Of a stretch of DNA of 64,000 nt, positions 1 through 11,688 are shown in pieces; position 1 is the first letter of the stretch, and every line of letters starts with the position of its first letter. The DNA is from an uncultured Ruminococcus sp. Lineage in GTDB: Bacteria > Bacillota > Clostridia > Oscillospirales > Ruminococcaceae. The stretch is taken from NCBI GenBank assembly GCA_947345935.1, contig CAMZZN010000002.1, positions 62,001-126,000 of the forward strand. Direction: 5' to 3'. A program made the position numbers and the translations under genes. The notes below the pieces were generated by a model. The model saw only the letters and a list, made by a program, of their open reading frames with translations, was not told where the DNA came from and ran no database searches.

Positions 1-54
1 AAGATCAGTGTGCTGAATTTCAAAGCTTACAGTAAACTCAGACAGTTACTGTAA

Positions 55-192
55 TTATCTCTCGCACTTCTGGTTAGCAACTGTGCATGAAGTTTTGCAG
101 GCAGACTGACATGAAGCCTGGCACTTGCCGCAACCGCCCTTCTTAGCGGACTCCTTGAGATTAGCCTTATTGATAGTCTTGATGTGTTTCAT
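55..192 (-). CDS. scfA: SCIFF (six cysteines in forty-five residues) ranthipeptide precursor
   Basis: Manual translation of minus strand: MKHIKTINKANLKESAKKGGCGKCQASCQSACKTSCTVANQKCER*, 45 aa with 6 Cys; AGGAGG RBS just upstream; not in ORF track (too short). Confidence 0.95.
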   Translation of the reverse strand: MKHIKTINKANLKESAKKGGCGKCQASCQSACKTSCTVANQKCER

Positions 193-257
193 TTTAAAAA
201 CCTCCTGTTTTCCAATTATCGACGCCGTATTCACAGAGCCGTCATATCTTTATGACC

Positions 258-286
258 ATTATATCACAATACCGTAAACTTTTCAA
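258..286 (-). promoter_or_regulatory. Predicted sigma-A promoter for the SCIFF gene (TTGAAA-17-TATAAT)
   Basis: minus strand TTGAAA (281-286), 17-bp spacer, TATAAT (258-263). Confidence 0.75.
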
Positions 287-378
287 TACCTTTTTGTTTT
301 TTCGTTATTTTCGACAAAGCAGATATTATGTTATCGTTATTTTTGACTGAATACCCAAAAATCAAGAACTGTTCCCGA

Positions 379-2304
379 CTACTCATCCAATTCTATAAGA
401 CGTTCAAAATTTTCGTCGATCTTTGCCTTTAGAGTCTCTATTTCGGAGCACTTGGAATTCATCAGTTCATAGTCGCTGTAGATCTCTTCACGGCTTATTT
501 CTTCAGTGAGCGCATCGATCTTCTCCTGCAAGTCGTCTATTTCCTTTTCAAGAGCTTTCATTTCATTTTTTCTTGCCGCATCAGCGCTCCGCTGCTGTTT
601 GCTTCGGTATACCTTTGCCGATTTTTCTCTTGAAGCTTCCGCAGCCTTTGCAAATTTTTCAGCGTCGGCAAGACGCTTCTGCTCCGCTTGCTCTTCACGC
701 AGAACATCAAGGTATTTATCAAAATTATAATTGTGCAGCCGGCATTCGCCGTCTGTAAGCTCGATCAGTCTGTCGGCGATCTTACTGAGAAGATAACGGT
801 CATGCGACACAAAAATAATGGTGCCGGTATACTCGGTAAGAGCCTCCTCGATAGCCTCCTTTGAAGAAAGGTCGAGATGATTGGTCGGCTCGTCAAGAAT
901 AAGAACGTTGCCGTGCTCCTGCATCATAATGGCAAAGCAGAGTTTAGCACGTTCGCCGCCGCTTATCACTCCCGTTTCCTTGAAAACATTCTCCCCGACA
1001 AGGCGCACCTGAGCCAGAAGTCCACGCACCTCCAGTTCTGTCATTGAGGGATATCGGCTGTGAAGCTCCTCCATAACAGTAAGCTCCCGGTTAAGATTGG
1101 CGCTTTCCTGTTCAAAATAGGATATCTTGACATTGCTGTTCCAGCGCACAAGTCCCTTATGCGGAAGCTGCTCCTGGATTATTCTGAGGAGCGTGGATTT
1201 TCCGATGCCGTTGTCGCCGATAATGCCGATTTTTTCTCCTCTGCGGACATCGAAGCTGAGTTCTTCGACAAGAGTTTTCCGTGAATCTCCATCTCCGACA
1301 GAAATGTCCGCACCCTTGACTTTCAGCACGTCTATGGGAGGTTCTACAGCATATGTAAACCGTATTTTAGCCGATCTCGTATCATGAAACGGCTTTTCAA
1401 TCCGTTCGATCTTTTCCAGCTGCTTCCTGCGGCTCTGCGCCATTTTAGTGGTAGACGCACGCACAAGATTCCTTGCAACGTAATCTTCAAGCTGAGCTAT
1501 CTGCTTCTGCTGCATTTCATATTCTTTTTCACGGCGTGCGTCATTTTCACTTCTCTGGCGGACAAACGCCGAGTAATTGCCCCTGTATCTCGTCAGCACG
1601 CCACGTTCTATCTCACATATGGAACTGCACAGCCTGTCCAGAAAATACCGGTCATGAGAAACGATAAGCACAGCTCCCCTGTAAGAGCGCAGATAGTCCT
1701 CAAGCCACATTATGGTCTTGAAATCAAGGTGATTCGTTGGTTCGTCCAGTATAAGGAGATTAGGTTCTTCAAGAAGAAGCTTTGAGATACACAGACGAGT
1801 TTTTTCTCCGCCGCTGAATCCCGAACAGGTACGTTCCAGATCGTTCCCGGAAAAACCCATGCCGTTGAGGATCATGCGGATTTTAACGTCCGTATTGTAA
1901 CCGTCGTTTGCTTCTATCCAGGAAGAAAGACGCTGATATTCGTCATCAGACGAGTTATCGCCAAGTTCCATTTCAAGCTCGATCTCACGCAGCCTGTCTA
2001 TGGCGTCAAGAACCGGTCTGAAAACGCTCCTCATCTCCTCAATGACCGTTTTTTCAGAGTCAAGACCGTTCATCTGCTCCAGATATCCGATAGTAGTCTT
2101 TGACGCAATGGATACGATGCCGTCCTTTTCGGTAAAGCGGTCAGGCTCAACGGAACCGGTAAGGATTTTTAGCAGCGTGGTCTTACCGCAGCCGTTGTTT
2201 CCCACAAGACCGATCTTGTCGGATTCGTCTATGGTTAGGGATACATTATTAAGAAGCTGATTTCCATTATAGAATTTATTTATATTTATCAGACTTGCAA
2301 GCAT
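379..2304 (-). CDS. ABC-F family ATP-binding cassette protein
   Basis: Two ABC domains with Walker A (GNNGCGKTT, GDNGIGKST), signatures (SGGEKTRL, SGGERAKL), DEPTNHLD twice, no TM segments. Confidence 0.95.
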   Translation of the reverse strand: MLASLININKFYNGNQLLNNVSLTIDESDKIGLVGNNGCGKTTLLKILTGSVEPDRFTEKDGIVSIASKTTIGYLEQMNGLDSEKTVIEEMRSVFRPVLDAIDRLREIELEMELGDNSSDDEYQRLSSWIEANDGYNTDVKIRMILNGMGFSGNDLERTCSGFSGGEKTRLCISKLLLEEPNLLILDEPTNHLDFKTIMWLEDYLRSYRGAVLIVSHDRYFLDRLCSSICEIERGVLTRYRGNYSAFVRQRSENDARREKEYEMQQKQIAQLEDYVARNLVRASTTKMAQSRRKQLEKIERIEKPFHDTRSAKIRFTYAVEPPIDVLKVKGADISVGDGDSRKTLVEELSFDVRRGEKIGIIGDNGIGKSTLLRIIQEQLPHKGLVRWNSNVKISYFEQESANLNRELTVMEELHSRYPSMTELEVRGLLAQVRLVGENVFKETGVISGGERAKLCFAIMMQEHGNVLILDEPTNHLDLSSKEAIEEALTEYTGTIIFVSHDRYLLSKIADRLIELTDGECRLHNYNFDKYLDVLREEQAEQKRLADAEKFAKAAEASREKSAKVYRSKQQRSADAARKNEMKALEKEIDDLQEKIDALTEEISREEIYSDYELMNSKCSEIETLKAKIDENFERLIELDE

Positions 2305-2416
2305 AAAAAACTTCCTTAAACAGCAGCACTCTGCAAAAATTAAAGCGCTGCCAAAAATATTTTTGTGTAAACATCGGATTTCACGGATAGAAAAAGTTCT
2401 CCGCTATTAAAATTTA

Positions 2417-2451
2417 CAAAAAAATGCCGGACGCAAATTAAAAATCCGGCA
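2417..2451 (-). terminator. Intrinsic terminator / putative attenuator in leader of ABC-F gene
   Basis: TGCCGGA...TCCGGCA stem followed by T7 on the minus strand, between a divergent promoter region and the ABC-F start. Confidence 0.5.
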
Positions 2452-2477
2452 GTTTTGATAAATGTTTCCAAACCCTA

Positions 2478-2506
2478 TTGACACGCCAGGCGTTTTGTAT
2501 TATAAT
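2478..2506 (+). promoter_or_regulatory. Predicted promoter of rpoBC (TTGACA-17-TATAAT)
   Basis: TTGACA 2478-2483, spacer 17, TATAAT 2501-2506. Confidence 0.85.
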
Positions 2507-2710
2507 TATATAATGTATCAATATAGGAAAGTATCACTATTCTGTTAAGATATTATAGCATACAGAAAAGCTTTTGTCAAGAGCTTTGTGAGATTTTTTC
2601 CGTAATCCGCTCCGTACGGTACTCTGCGGCAGCCGATTCCGGACAAAGTGCAAAATCCGTCCGGACTCCGTACCGGGGCAGGACAGGTAAAATATAAGGA
2701 GGTTCCGCCT

Positions 2711-5700
2711 ATGGTGAATGTCACACCTAAGCAGTTGGGAAAAAATGTCAGAATGAGCTTCGGTAAAATTACCGAGCCTCTCGAAATGCCGAATCTCATT
2801 GAGGTTCAGAAAAACTCCTATGAGTGGTTCAGGGGAGAAGGTCTGCGTGAAGTTTTCCGTGATATGACTGCGATTACCGATTACAACGGAAATCTTGTCC
2901 TTAACTTCAAGGATTACCGCTTCGACGACACCCCCAAATACACTCTTGCCGAGTGTAAATCAAGGGGCGCAACATATCAGGTTGCCATGAGAGCTACCGC
3001 TACGCTCTGCAACAAGGAAACGGGAGCAGTCAGCGAAAGCGAAATCTACATGGGCGATTTTCCGCTTATGACAGAAAGCGGAACCTTTGTTATCAACGGT
3101 GCAGAGCGTGTTATTGTTTCGCAGCTTGTACGTTCGCCCGGCGTTTACTATGCCTTTGAAAAAGACAAGACCGGAAAGGATCTTTTTAATACCACCGTTA
3201 TTCCTAACAGAGGCGCATGGCTGGAATATGAAATGGACTCAAACGACGTTATATACGTCCGTATTGACAAAAACAGAAAGATTCCGCTTACCACCTTTAT
3301 TCGTGCTCTCGGCGTTGGTACAGACGAGGAGATATACGAGATGTTCGGCGAGGACGAGCGTCTTAAACAGACTATCCTGCAAAAAGATCAGACCAAGAAC
3401 AATTCCGACGCTCTTATCGACGTTTACAAGAAACTCCGTCCTGGTGAGCCTCCTACGGTAGAAAGCGCTTTATCGCATCTCAACAACCTCTTTTTTGATG
3501 CAAAGAGATATGATCTCTGCCGTTTTGGACGATATAAATACAACAAAAAGCTCGGCATTGCTTCACGCCTTGCAGGTCATATTATCGCACAGCCTATCAT
3601 CAACCCCAACACCGGTGAGATCATGGCTGAAGAGGGCGAAACTATTTCCTACGACAAGGCTCTGGAGATTGAACAGGCAGGCGTTTACTACGCATTTGTC
3701 AACGTCGAAGCTAAGGAATACGTTACTGATGAACACGGTGAAACTTCTATCAGAATGGTAGAAAGAACAGCTAAGATAATCGGCAACGGCATGGTTGATA
3801 TCGGCGGTTATATCAGCTTTGACGCCACAAAGTACGGCATTAATGAAAAAGTTTCTTATAAGGTTCTCAGGGAGATAATGGAAACTTCCGCCGACGAGGA
3901 TGAACTTGAAGAAAACATCAAGAAACGTGCCGACGAGCTCGTTCCGAAGCACATTATTCTTGACGATATATATGCGACAATCAGTTACTTCCTCAACCTT
4001 TGCGAGGGCGTAGGAACGGTTGACGATATCGACCACCTGGGCAACAGACGTATCCGCAGCGTGGGAGAACTTCTCCAGAATCAGTTCCGTATCGGCTATG
4101 CTCGTATGGAAAGAGGCATCCGTGAAAGAATGAACATCCAGACGCAGGATGTGAATACTCTTACTCCGCAGACACTTATTAATATAAGACCTGTTTCTTC
4201 TGCTATGAAAGAATTTTTCTGTTCCTCGCCTCTTTCGCAGTTCATGGATCAGAATAATCCTCTTGCCGAACTTACACATAAAAGACGTCTTTCAGCCCTC
4301 GGTCCCGGAGGTCTTTCAAGAGACCGTGCCGGATTTGAAGTACGTGACGTTCACTACAGCCACTACGGAAGAATGTGTCCTATCGAAACACCAGAAGGTC
4401 CTAATATCGGTCTTATCTCTTATCTGGCTACTTTTGCACGCATTAACGAGTACGGATTTATTGAAGCGCCGTACAGAAAAGTTGACAAGACTACCGGCGT
4501 AGTTACAAACGAAGTTATATACATGACAGCCGATACAGAGGACAACTACATCGTGGCACAGGCAAACGAACCTCTCACCGAGGACGGAAAACTGGCAAGA
4601 CCTCGTGTAAACGCCCGTTACCGTGAACAGATCCTCGAATGTCCCAGAGAAATGGTTGACTTCATGGACGTTTCGCCTAAAATGGTCGTTTCTGTCGCAA
4701 CATCAATGATCCCGTTCCTTGAAAACGACGATGCTAACCGTGCCCTCATGGGTTCAAACATGCAGCGTCAGGCAGTTCCGCTTCTAAAAACAGAGCGTCC
4801 GTTCGTCGGAACAGGAATGGAATACAAAGCAGCCGTTGACTCCGGCGTATGTATCGTTTCCAAATATGACGGAACTATTTCATACGTTGACGCCGACAGC
4901 ATCCGCCTGATCGACGACAACGGTCTTGAACACAAATACGATCTTATCAAATTCAAGCGTTCCAACCAGGGTACGTGCGTAAACCAGCGTCCTATCGTTT
5001 CAGTAGGCGAAAAGGTCGCAAAGGGTCAGGTGCTGGCAGACGGCCCTGCAACGGCAGACGGCGAGATCTCACTCGGAAAGAACGCACTTATCGGATTCAT
5101 GACATGGGAAGGCTACAACTACGAGGACGCCGTTCTTCTTAACGAAAGACTTGTGCGTGAGGATGTATTCACTTCCGTTCATATTGAAGAATACGAGATT
5201 GAGTGCCGTGACACAAAACTTGGTCCGGAGGAAATCACACGTGATATCCCCAACGTAGGTGACGACGCACTGGCAAATCTTGATGAAAACGGAATAATCC
5301 GTATTGGTTCTGAAGTAAATTCCGGCGATATCCTTGTCGGAAAGGTAACCCCCAAGGGCGAAACGGAACTTACTGCCGAAGAAAGACTCCTCCGTGCTAT
5401 TTTCGGTGAAAAGGCAAGAGAAGTGCGTGATAATTCTCTTAAAGTTCCACACGGAGAATCGGGCGTTATCGTTGACGTAAAGGTATTTACAAGAGAAAAC
5501 TGCGACGAGCTCAGCGCAGGCGTAAATATGCGTGTTATATGTTATATTGCACAGAAGAGAAAGATCACGGTCGGCGATAAGATGGCTGGCCGTCATGGAA
5601 ACAAGGGTGTTGTGTCACGTATTCTTCCCGAAGAGGATATGCCTTTCCTCCCTGACGGAACTCCTCTTGACATCGTGCTTAACCCTCTGGGCGTACCTTC

Positions 5701-6622
5701 CCGTATGAACATCGGTCAGGTACTTGAAGTTCATCTTGGCATGGCATGCAAGGCTCTCGGCTGGCATATCATGACACCTGTATTTGACGGCGCACACGAG
5801 GATGATATCCGTGATTGTTTCCGCATGGCTGACGAGCGCAGCAGGGAGCATCGTGACGATATGTTCGAGCTGAACAGTATGGATAAGGTCATTAACCCAA
5901 ACGCACTCACGTTTAATGAGGACTGTAAGTTTACACTCTACGACGGACGGACGGGCGAGAAGTTCGACAACAAGGTAACTGTTGGATATATGTACTATCT
6001 CAAGCTCCACCACCTTGTTGACGATAAGATCCATGCACGTTCCGTAGGTCCGTACGCTCTTGTTACACAGCAGCCTCTGGGCGGTAAGGCTCAGTTCGGC
6101 GGTCAGCGTTTCGGAGAAATGGAAGTATGGGCTCTTGAAGCTTATGGAGCCGCCTACACCCTCCAGGAGATCCTTACCGTTAAATCAGACGATACCATTG
6201 GACGTGTCAACACATACGAAGCTATCGTCAAGGGTCAGAACGTTCCTACTCCGGGAATTCCTGAATCCTTCAAGGTTCTTATTAAGGAAATGCAGGCTCT
6301 CGGTCTGGATGTTCGTGTTCTTGATGAAAATCAGCAGGAGATCGATCTTAAACAGAGCTTTGATGACGACGATCCCATGCCTTCCAACGACTCTTACTCC
6401 GATGAAAATACCAATGATCCTTCATCATATTCCGACAGCGACATTGAGGACAGCGGATTTACCTTTGAGGACGGCGATGACGACGACTTCAGTTCTCTTG
6501 ACGACGGACAGGATTTCAGATTTGACGACGAGGAAGACGAGGACGATCTCGGACTTGACGACGATGATGACGATGATATTTTTGGCAGCTTTGATCTTGA
6601 CGGCTCCTCTGACGAGGACTAA
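2711..6622 (+). CDS. rpoB: DNA-directed RNA polymerase subunit beta
   Basis: Conserved RpoB motifs ([45 protein letters not shown]); start ATG 2711 after AAGGAGG rather than ORF start 2648. Confidence 0.97.
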   Translation: MVNVTPKQLGKNVRMSFGKITEPLEMPNLIEVQKNSYEWFRGEGLREVFRDMTAITDYNGNLVLNFKDYRFDDTPKYTLAECKSRGATYQVAMRATATLCNKETGAVSESEIYMGDFPLMTESGTFVINGAERVIVSQLVRSPGVYYAFEKDKTGKDLFNTTVIPNRGAWLEYEMDSNDVIYVRIDKNRKIPLTTFIRALGVGTDEEIYEMFGEDERLKQTILQKDQTKNNSDALIDVYKKLRPGEPPTVESALSHLNNLFFDAKRYDLCRFGRYKYNKKLGIASRLAGHIIAQPIINPNTGEIMAEEGETISYDKALEIEQAGVYYAFVNVEAKEYVTDEHGETSIRMVERTAKIIGNGMVDIGGYISFDATKYGINEKVSYKVLREIMETSADEDELEENIKKRADELVPKHIILDDIYATISYFLNLCEGVGTVDDIDHLGNRRIRSVGELLQNQFRIGYARMERGIRERMNIQTQDVNTLTPQTLINIRPVSSAMKEFFCSSPLSQFMDQNNPLAELTHKRRLSALGPGGLSRDRAGFEVRDVHYSHYGRMCPIETPEGPNIGLISYLATFARINEYGFIEAPYRKVDKTTGVVTNEVIYMTADTEDNYIVAQANEPLTEDGKLARPRVNARYREQILECPREMVDFMDVSPKMVVSVATSMIPFLENDDANRALMGSNMQRQAVPLLKTERPFVGTGMEYKAAVDSGVCIVSKYDGTISYVDADSIRLIDDNGLEHKYDLIKFKRSNQGTCVNQRPIVSVGEKVAKGQVLADGPATADGEISLGKNALIGFMTWEGYNYEDAVLLNERLVREDVFTSVHIEEYEIECRDTKLGPEEITRDIPNVGDDALANLDENGIIRIGSEVNSGDILVGKVTPKGETELTAEERLLRAIFGEKAREVRDNSLKVPHGESGVIVDVKVFTRENCDELSAGVNMRVICYIAQKRKITVGDKMAGRHGNKGVVSRILPEEDMPFLPDGTPLDIVLNPLGVPSRMNIGQVLEVHLGMACKALGWHIMTPVFDGAHEDDIRDCFRMADERSREHRDDMFELNSMDKVINPNALTFNEDCKFTLYDGRTGEKFDNKVTVGYMYYLKLHHLVDDKIHARSVGPYALVTQQPLGGKAQFGGQRFGEMEVWALEAYGAAYTLQEILTVKSDDTIGRVNTYEAIVKGQNVPTPGIPESFKVLIKEMQALGLDVRVLDENQQEIDLKQSFDDDDPMPSNDSYSDENTNDPSSYSDSDIEDSGFTFEDGDDDDFSSLDDGQDFRFDDEEDEDDLGLDDDDDDDIFGSFDLDGSSDED

Positions 6623-6719
6623 TATAAATAGATATAAACCAGTGATCCGGACCGCAAAGGCGGTATTCATCGCTTTTGTAACCGCCGGATCTTATACCTA
6701 CTAAACAGGAGGTAGCAGT

Positions 6720-9700
6720 TTGGAATTTACAACTTTTGAATCAATTAAAATCGGTCTTGCATCCCCGGAAAAGATCAGAAGCTGGTCATACGGAGTTGTT
6801 GAAAGACCTGAAACCATAAATTACAGAACCCAGAAGCCTGAACGTGACGGCTTATTCTGCGAAAGGATCTTCGGACCGACAAAAGACTGGGAATGTCACT
6901 GCGGAAAGTTCAAGAAGATACGCTTCAAGGGCAAAGTCTGCGACCGCTGCGGCGTTGAGGTAACAAGAGCAAGAGTCCGCCGTGAAAGAATGGGTCACAT
7001 TGAGCTGGCAGCTCCCGTTTCCCATATCTGGTACTTCAAGGGTACGCCGTCACGTATCGGACAGGTTCTGGAAGTTTCACAGAAGCGTCTGGAAGAGATC
7101 CTGTACTTTACAAAGTATATCGTAATCGATCCCGGCAACACCGAACTCATAAAGAAGCAGCTCCTTTCCGAAAAGGAATATCTGTCATACCGTGAAAAAT
7201 ACGGCGATGATTTTAAGGCTGAAATGGGCGCTGAAGCCATTAAAAAACTTCTTAACGAATATGATCCCGCAAGATATGACACTCACAAGAACCGTCTTTC
7301 TGAAATGGGAAAGATATCTCTGGGCGGCAGAAAAATACAGTGCTTCAACAGACCGGATCAGTGTAACTGTGAAGAATGCGAGATGTTCAGAGAGCTTGAC
7401 GATATCGATTGGAAAAACAATCTTGAGATAGTTGCAGACGACCTTAAAGCAGAACTGGTAGGTCTCCCCGCAGGACAGAAGAAAGTAAAAATTCTCAAGA
7501 GACTTCAGATAATTGAAGCTTTCCGTCTCTCCGGAAATAAACCGGAATGGATGATCCTGGACGTAGTTCCGGTTATTCCTCCGGATATCCGTCCTATGAT
7601 AATGCTGGACGGCGGACGCTATGCTACATCTGATCTTAATGATCTTTACAGACGTGTTATTAACAGAAATAACCGTCTTAAAAGAATGCTTGAGCTTGAA
7701 GCTCCCGATATCATCGTGAGAAACGAAAAGAGAATGCTTCAGGAAGCCGTTGACGCTCTTATCGACAACGGCAGACATGGCAGACCTGTTACCGGTCCAA
7801 GCAACCGTGCTTTGAAATCTCTTTCGGATATGCTTAAGGGTAAGCAGGGCCGTTTCCGTCAGAACCTTCTCGGTAAGCGTGTTGACTACTCCGGCCGTTC
7901 GGTTATCGTCGTAGGTCCTGAACTTAAAATGTATCAGTGCGGTCTGCCAAAGGAAATGGCTCTTGAACTCTTCAAGCCATTCGTCCTGAAAAGGCTCGTT
8001 GACAAAAAGGCGATCGCCAATATCAAATCAGCAAGAAAGCTTATCGACCGTGCCGACAACAAGGTCTGGGACGCTCTGGAGGACGTTATCAAGGATCACC
8101 CTGTAATGTTGAACCGTGCCCCCACGCTTCACCGACTTGGTATCCAGGCGTTTGAACCGGTTCTTGTCGAAGGACGTGCGATCAAGCTCCACCCTCTCGT
8201 ATGTTCCGCTTTCAACGCCGACTTCGATGGCGACCAGATGGCTGTACATCTTCCCCTTTCCGCAGAAGCTCAGGCAGAAGCACGTTTCCTTATGCTCGCT
8301 GCAAACAATCTGCTTAAACCGTCAGACGGAAAGCCTGTAGCAGTTCCGTCACAGGATATGGTTCTCGGTTCTTACTACCTGACAATGGATAAGCCCGGCG
8401 AACCCGGCGAGGGCAAGATATTCCGTGACGTAAACGAAGCGCTTATGGCATACAATGAGCACGACGTATCCCTCCACGCTAATATCAAGGTAAGAATAAC
8501 CAAGGATATTGGCGACAAAAAGGTATCAAAGATAATCGACGCTACAATAGGACGTCTTATTTTCAATGAAAATATCCCCCAGAATCTGGGATATGTTGAC
8601 CGAACAAACTCTGACAAGCAGTTTGATCTTGAGATCGCTTTCCTGGTAGGCAAAAAGCAGCTTTCCGACATTATCGAACGCTGTATCAAGATCCATGGTA
8701 CAACAACTACCTCAGAAGTTCTTGACAGGATCAAAGCGCTGGGATATAAATATTCTACAAAAGCCGCCCTCACTGTTGCAGTTTGCGACGCTACTATACC
8801 TCCTCAGAAAAAGGAGATCCTTGCCGCAGCCGACAAGGAAGTTGAGCAGATCACAAACGAATACGAGTACGGTTACATCTCCACTCAAGAAAAGACAAAG
8901 AAGATAATCTCTCTCTGGACGAATACTACGGACGACGTAACAAAGGCTCTTAAAGCAAACTTTGACAGATATAATCCTATCTGGATGATGGCTGACTCCG
9001 GCGCCCGTGGTTCTATTTCACAGATCCGTCAGCTTGCCGGTATGAGAGGTCTTATCGCCAATACTTCCGGTACGGTTATCGAGATCCCGATCAGAGCCAA
9101 CTACCGTGAAGGTCTTAACATTCTGGAATACTTTATCGCATCACGAGGCGCCCGTAAGGGACTTGCCGATACCGCTCTCCGTACCGCCGACTCAGGTTAC
9201 TTGACACGTCGTCTTGTTGACGTTTCACAGGATGTTATCATCCGTGAGGAGGACTGCGGAACTACAGACGGCATCGAGGTTTACGAGATCAGAAACGGCA
9301 ACGAAGTCGTTGAGCCTTTCGCAGAGCGTCTTGTCGGAAGATTCCTTTCGGAAGATCTGCGTGACGAATCAGGCGAACTTATCGTTTCACGCAACAAGAT
9401 GATAAACGACGCAGACGCAAAGAAGATCATCGACGCAGGCATTGAAAAGATCAAGATCCGTTCCGTACTCAACTGCAAGGCAAGAACCGGAGTATGCGCT
9501 AAGTGCTACGGCGCTAATCTGGCAAACAATAATATCGTATCCGTCGGCGAAGCTGTCGGCATCATTGCCGCTCAGTCAATCGGCGAACCTGGTACTCAGC
9601 TTACAATGAGAACTTTCCACACCGGAGGCGTTGCTTCTGCCGATGCAGAAGATATCACACAGGGTCTCCCCCGTGTTGAAGAACTCTTTGAGAGCAGACG

Positions 9701-10454
9701 TCCCAAGGGTGCGGCTATTCTTTCAAGACTTTCAGGAAAGATTCATATTGAAGAAATCAAAACCACCAGAAACATTATTGTTACAAGTGATGAAACAGGC
9801 GATTCTGAAAGCTATATGATCCCCTATAACCTCAAGATCCGTGTTCAGGAGGGCGGGTACATTGAAAAGGGTACACGTCTTACCGAGGGTAACATCTATC
9901 CTGCCGACATTCTCAATATCCTGGGAACACAGGACGTACAGAACTATATTATCAACGAAGTACAGAAAGTTTACCGCTTACAGGGTGTTGACATCAACGA
10001 CAAGCATATCGAGGTTATCGTGCGTCAGATGCTCAGAAAGATCAAAGTCGAGGAAACAGGAAGCAGCTACCTCCTCCCCGGAACTCTCGTTGACCGCAAG
10101 GAGATCGACATTATCAATGAAGAACTCCAGGCAAGAATTGACGCTGGAGAATACGATCTCCAGCTCGTACAGACCAGTCCGGTTCTCCAGGGTATCACAA
10201 AGGCTTCGTCCAACTCCGACAGCTTTATGTCAGCAGCTTCATTCCAGGAAACAACAAAGGCTCTTACTGACGCAGCTATCAGAGGAAAGAGCGATAAACT
10301 GCTCGGTCTTAAAGAAAACGTTATTATCGGTAAGCTTATTCCTGCCGGTACCGGTATGGAGTGCTACAACCGTGTTGAAGTCGTAAAGAACGAAGGCTTC
10401 AATGAACACGCTCCGCAGCAGATGCCCATGCCAATAACCAATCCAATAGTCTGA
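6720..10454 (+). CDS. rpoC: DNA-directed RNA polymerase subunit beta'
   Basis: [12 protein letters not shown] catalytic motif; TTG start after AGGAGG. Confidence 0.98.
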   Translation: MEFTTFESIKIGLASPEKIRSWSYGVVERPETINYRTQKPERDGLFCERIFGPTKDWECHCGKFKKIRFKGKVCDRCGVEVTRARVRRERMGHIELAAPVSHIWYFKGTPSRIGQVLEVSQKRLEEILYFTKYIVIDPGNTELIKKQLLSEKEYLSYREKYGDDFKAEMGAEAIKKLLNEYDPARYDTHKNRLSEMGKISLGGRKIQCFNRPDQCNCEECEMFRELDDIDWKNNLEIVADDLKAELVGLPAGQKKVKILKRLQIIEAFRLSGNKPEWMILDVVPVIPPDIRPMIMLDGGRYATSDLNDLYRRVINRNNRLKRMLELEAPDIIVRNEKRMLQEAVDALIDNGRHGRPVTGPSNRALKSLSDMLKGKQGRFRQNLLGKRVDYSGRSVIVVGPELKMYQCGLPKEMALELFKPFVLKRLVDKKAIANIKSARKLIDRADNKVWDALEDVIKDHPVMLNRAPTLHRLGIQAFEPVLVEGRAIKLHPLVCSAFNADFDGDQMAVHLPLSAEAQAEARFLMLAANNLLKPSDGKPVAVPSQDMVLGSYYLTMDKPGEPGEGKIFRDVNEALMAYNEHDVSLHANIKVRITKDIGDKKVSKIIDATIGRLIFNENIPQNLGYVDRTNSDKQFDLEIAFLVGKKQLSDIIERCIKIHGTTTTSEVLDRIKALGYKYSTKAALTVAVCDATIPPQKKEILAAADKEVEQITNEYEYGYISTQEKTKKIISLWTNTTDDVTKALKANFDRYNPIWMMADSGARGSISQIRQLAGMRGLIANTSGTVIEIPIRANYREGLNILEYFIASRGARKGLADTALRTADSGYLTRRLVDVSQDVIIREEDCGTTDGIEVYEIRNGNEVVEPFAERLVGRFLSEDLRDESGELIVSRNKMINDADAKKIIDAGIEKIKIRSVLNCKARTGVCAKCYGANLANNNIVSVGEAVGIIAAQSIGEPGTQLTMRTFHTGGVASADAEDITQGLPRVEELFESRRPKGAAILSRLSGKIHIEEIKTTRNIIVTSDETGDSESYMIPYNLKIRVQEGGYIEKGTRLTEGNIYPADILNILGTQDVQNYIINEVQKVYRLQGVDINDKHIEVIVRQMLRKIKVEETGSSYLLPGTLVDRKEIDIINEELQARIDAGEYDLQLVQTSPVLQGITKASSNSDSFMSAASFQETTKALTDAAIRGKSDKLLGLKENVIIGKLIPAGTGMECYNRVEVVKNEGFNEHAPQQMPMPITNPIV

Positions 10455-10460
10455 TTTAGA

Positions 10461-10494
10461 AAAATTCCCCGGTACTTTGTATCGGGGAATTTTA
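10461..10494 (+). terminator. Intrinsic terminator after rpoC
   Basis: aaaattccccg...cggggaatttt inverted repeat. Confidence 0.85.
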
Positions 10495-10501
10495 TGGTTC
10501 T

Positions 10502-10530
10502 TGACAAATCACTTTTATAGTGATAAAATA
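10502..10530 (+). promoter_or_regulatory. Predicted promoter (TTGACA-17-TAAAAT)
   Basis: Upstream of the TraB/GumN-like lipoprotein gene. Confidence 0.7.
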
Positions 10531-10575
10531 ATATACAGATCATACACGCATCAGAAATCAAGAAAGGACAGACAA

Positions 10576-11673
10576 ATGAAAAAACTTACAGCTATTTTTA
10601 TGGTATCAGCAATGATTCTTTCTTTTACTTCATGCGGAAAGAACGAAAGCGATAAAGAAAGCAGCGGAACATCCTCAGCAGATAAAGGTACTTCAGCGGC
10701 GGAAGAAACATCCGGAACTACAGCAGAAGAAGAAACAGAACTAACGACAGAAGAACAAACCGATTCTCCAGATGATAAAAATAACAGCGAAACTCCGGAC
10801 ATAAACGACTATATAACGGTAGATACTCCCACCCCTGCACTCTGGAAAGCTACAGATCCGGATTCCGGCAACGAGCTTTATCTGATGGGCACTATCCACG
10901 TTGTCAGCGAAGAAAAATTTTCGCTGCCCGACTATATCACAGAAGTATATGAAAACAGCAGCGGTGTTGCCGTTGAATACGATATTCGTCAACTGGAGGA
11001 AATATCAGGCGCACAGGAACTGCTTCAATACACGCTTTATACTGACGGTACAAAGATAAGCGATCATATTTCTGACGAAGCATACGAAATCGGAAAATCA
11101 TGTCTTACAGATCTGGGAATGTATGCAGGCGTACTTGATTACTATATGCCGGGACTCTGGCTAAATCAAATAGAACAATCAGCGATCATGAGCATAAAAA
11201 ATCTCTCCAGCGACGGCGTTGATTCAAAATTTATTGACATGGCGGCAAAAGACGGCAAAGAAATAGTCAGCATTGAAACACTTGAGATCCAGGCGGACGC
11301 TGTAGTCGGATACTCTGACGACTACGCCGACTATTGTCTCAGAATGCTGCCGGAAGATCTTCAGGATATTGAGGGACTTGCCGAATCATTAGGAAAACTT
11401 TACGATTTGTGGGCGTCAGGAAAGATAGACGAAATGGAAGAATTTTCCGATGACGAATCTGACGATATTCCTGAAGATCTGCTTGACGACTATGAGGAAT
11501 ACAACGAAAAGATACTCTACTCCAGAAACAAAGGTATGGCGGACAGAGCTGCTGAATTCCTGGAAAACGGCGATAACTACTTCTTTATGGTCGGAGCAAT
11601 GCATTTTGCTGGCAGCAGGGGCGTTGACGATCTGCTTGAAGACAAGGGATATACCGTTGAAAGACTTTATTGA
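10576..11673 (+). CDS. TraB/GumN family lipoprotein
   Basis: Lipobox signal MKKLTAIFMVSAMILSFTSC; TraB-like LYLMGTIHV motif and C-terminal YFFMVGAMHFAG. Confidence 0.85.
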   Translation: MKKLTAIFMVSAMILSFTSCGKNESDKESSGTSSADKGTSAAEETSGTTAEEETELTTEEQTDSPDDKNNSETPDINDYITVDTPTPALWKATDPDSGNELYLMGTIHVVSEEKFSLPDYITEVYENSSGVAVEYDIRQLEEISGAQELLQYTLYTDGTKISDHISDEAYEIGKSCLTDLGMYAGVLDYYMPGLWLNQIEQSAIMSIKNLSSDGVDSKFIDMAAKDGKEIVSIETLEIQADAVVGYSDDYADYCLRMLPEDLQDIEGLAESLGKLYDLWASGKIDEMEEFSDDESDDIPEDLLDDYEEYNEKILYSRNKGMADRAAEFLENGDNYFFMVGAMHFAGSRGVDDLLEDKGYTVERLY

Positions 11674-11688
11674 TGAAGGGGAAGAAAA

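Noticed and set aside
3563-4279. 238-aa antisense ORF inside rpoB
   Set aside because: Antisense shadow of a strongly coding frame; no RBS, no recognisable domain
5069-6034. 175-aa and 139-aa antisense ORFs in rpoB
   Set aside because: Opposite strand of conserved RpoB coding sequence; composition artefact
7185-7778. 197-aa antisense ORF in rpoC
   Set aside because: Shadow ORF of rpoC
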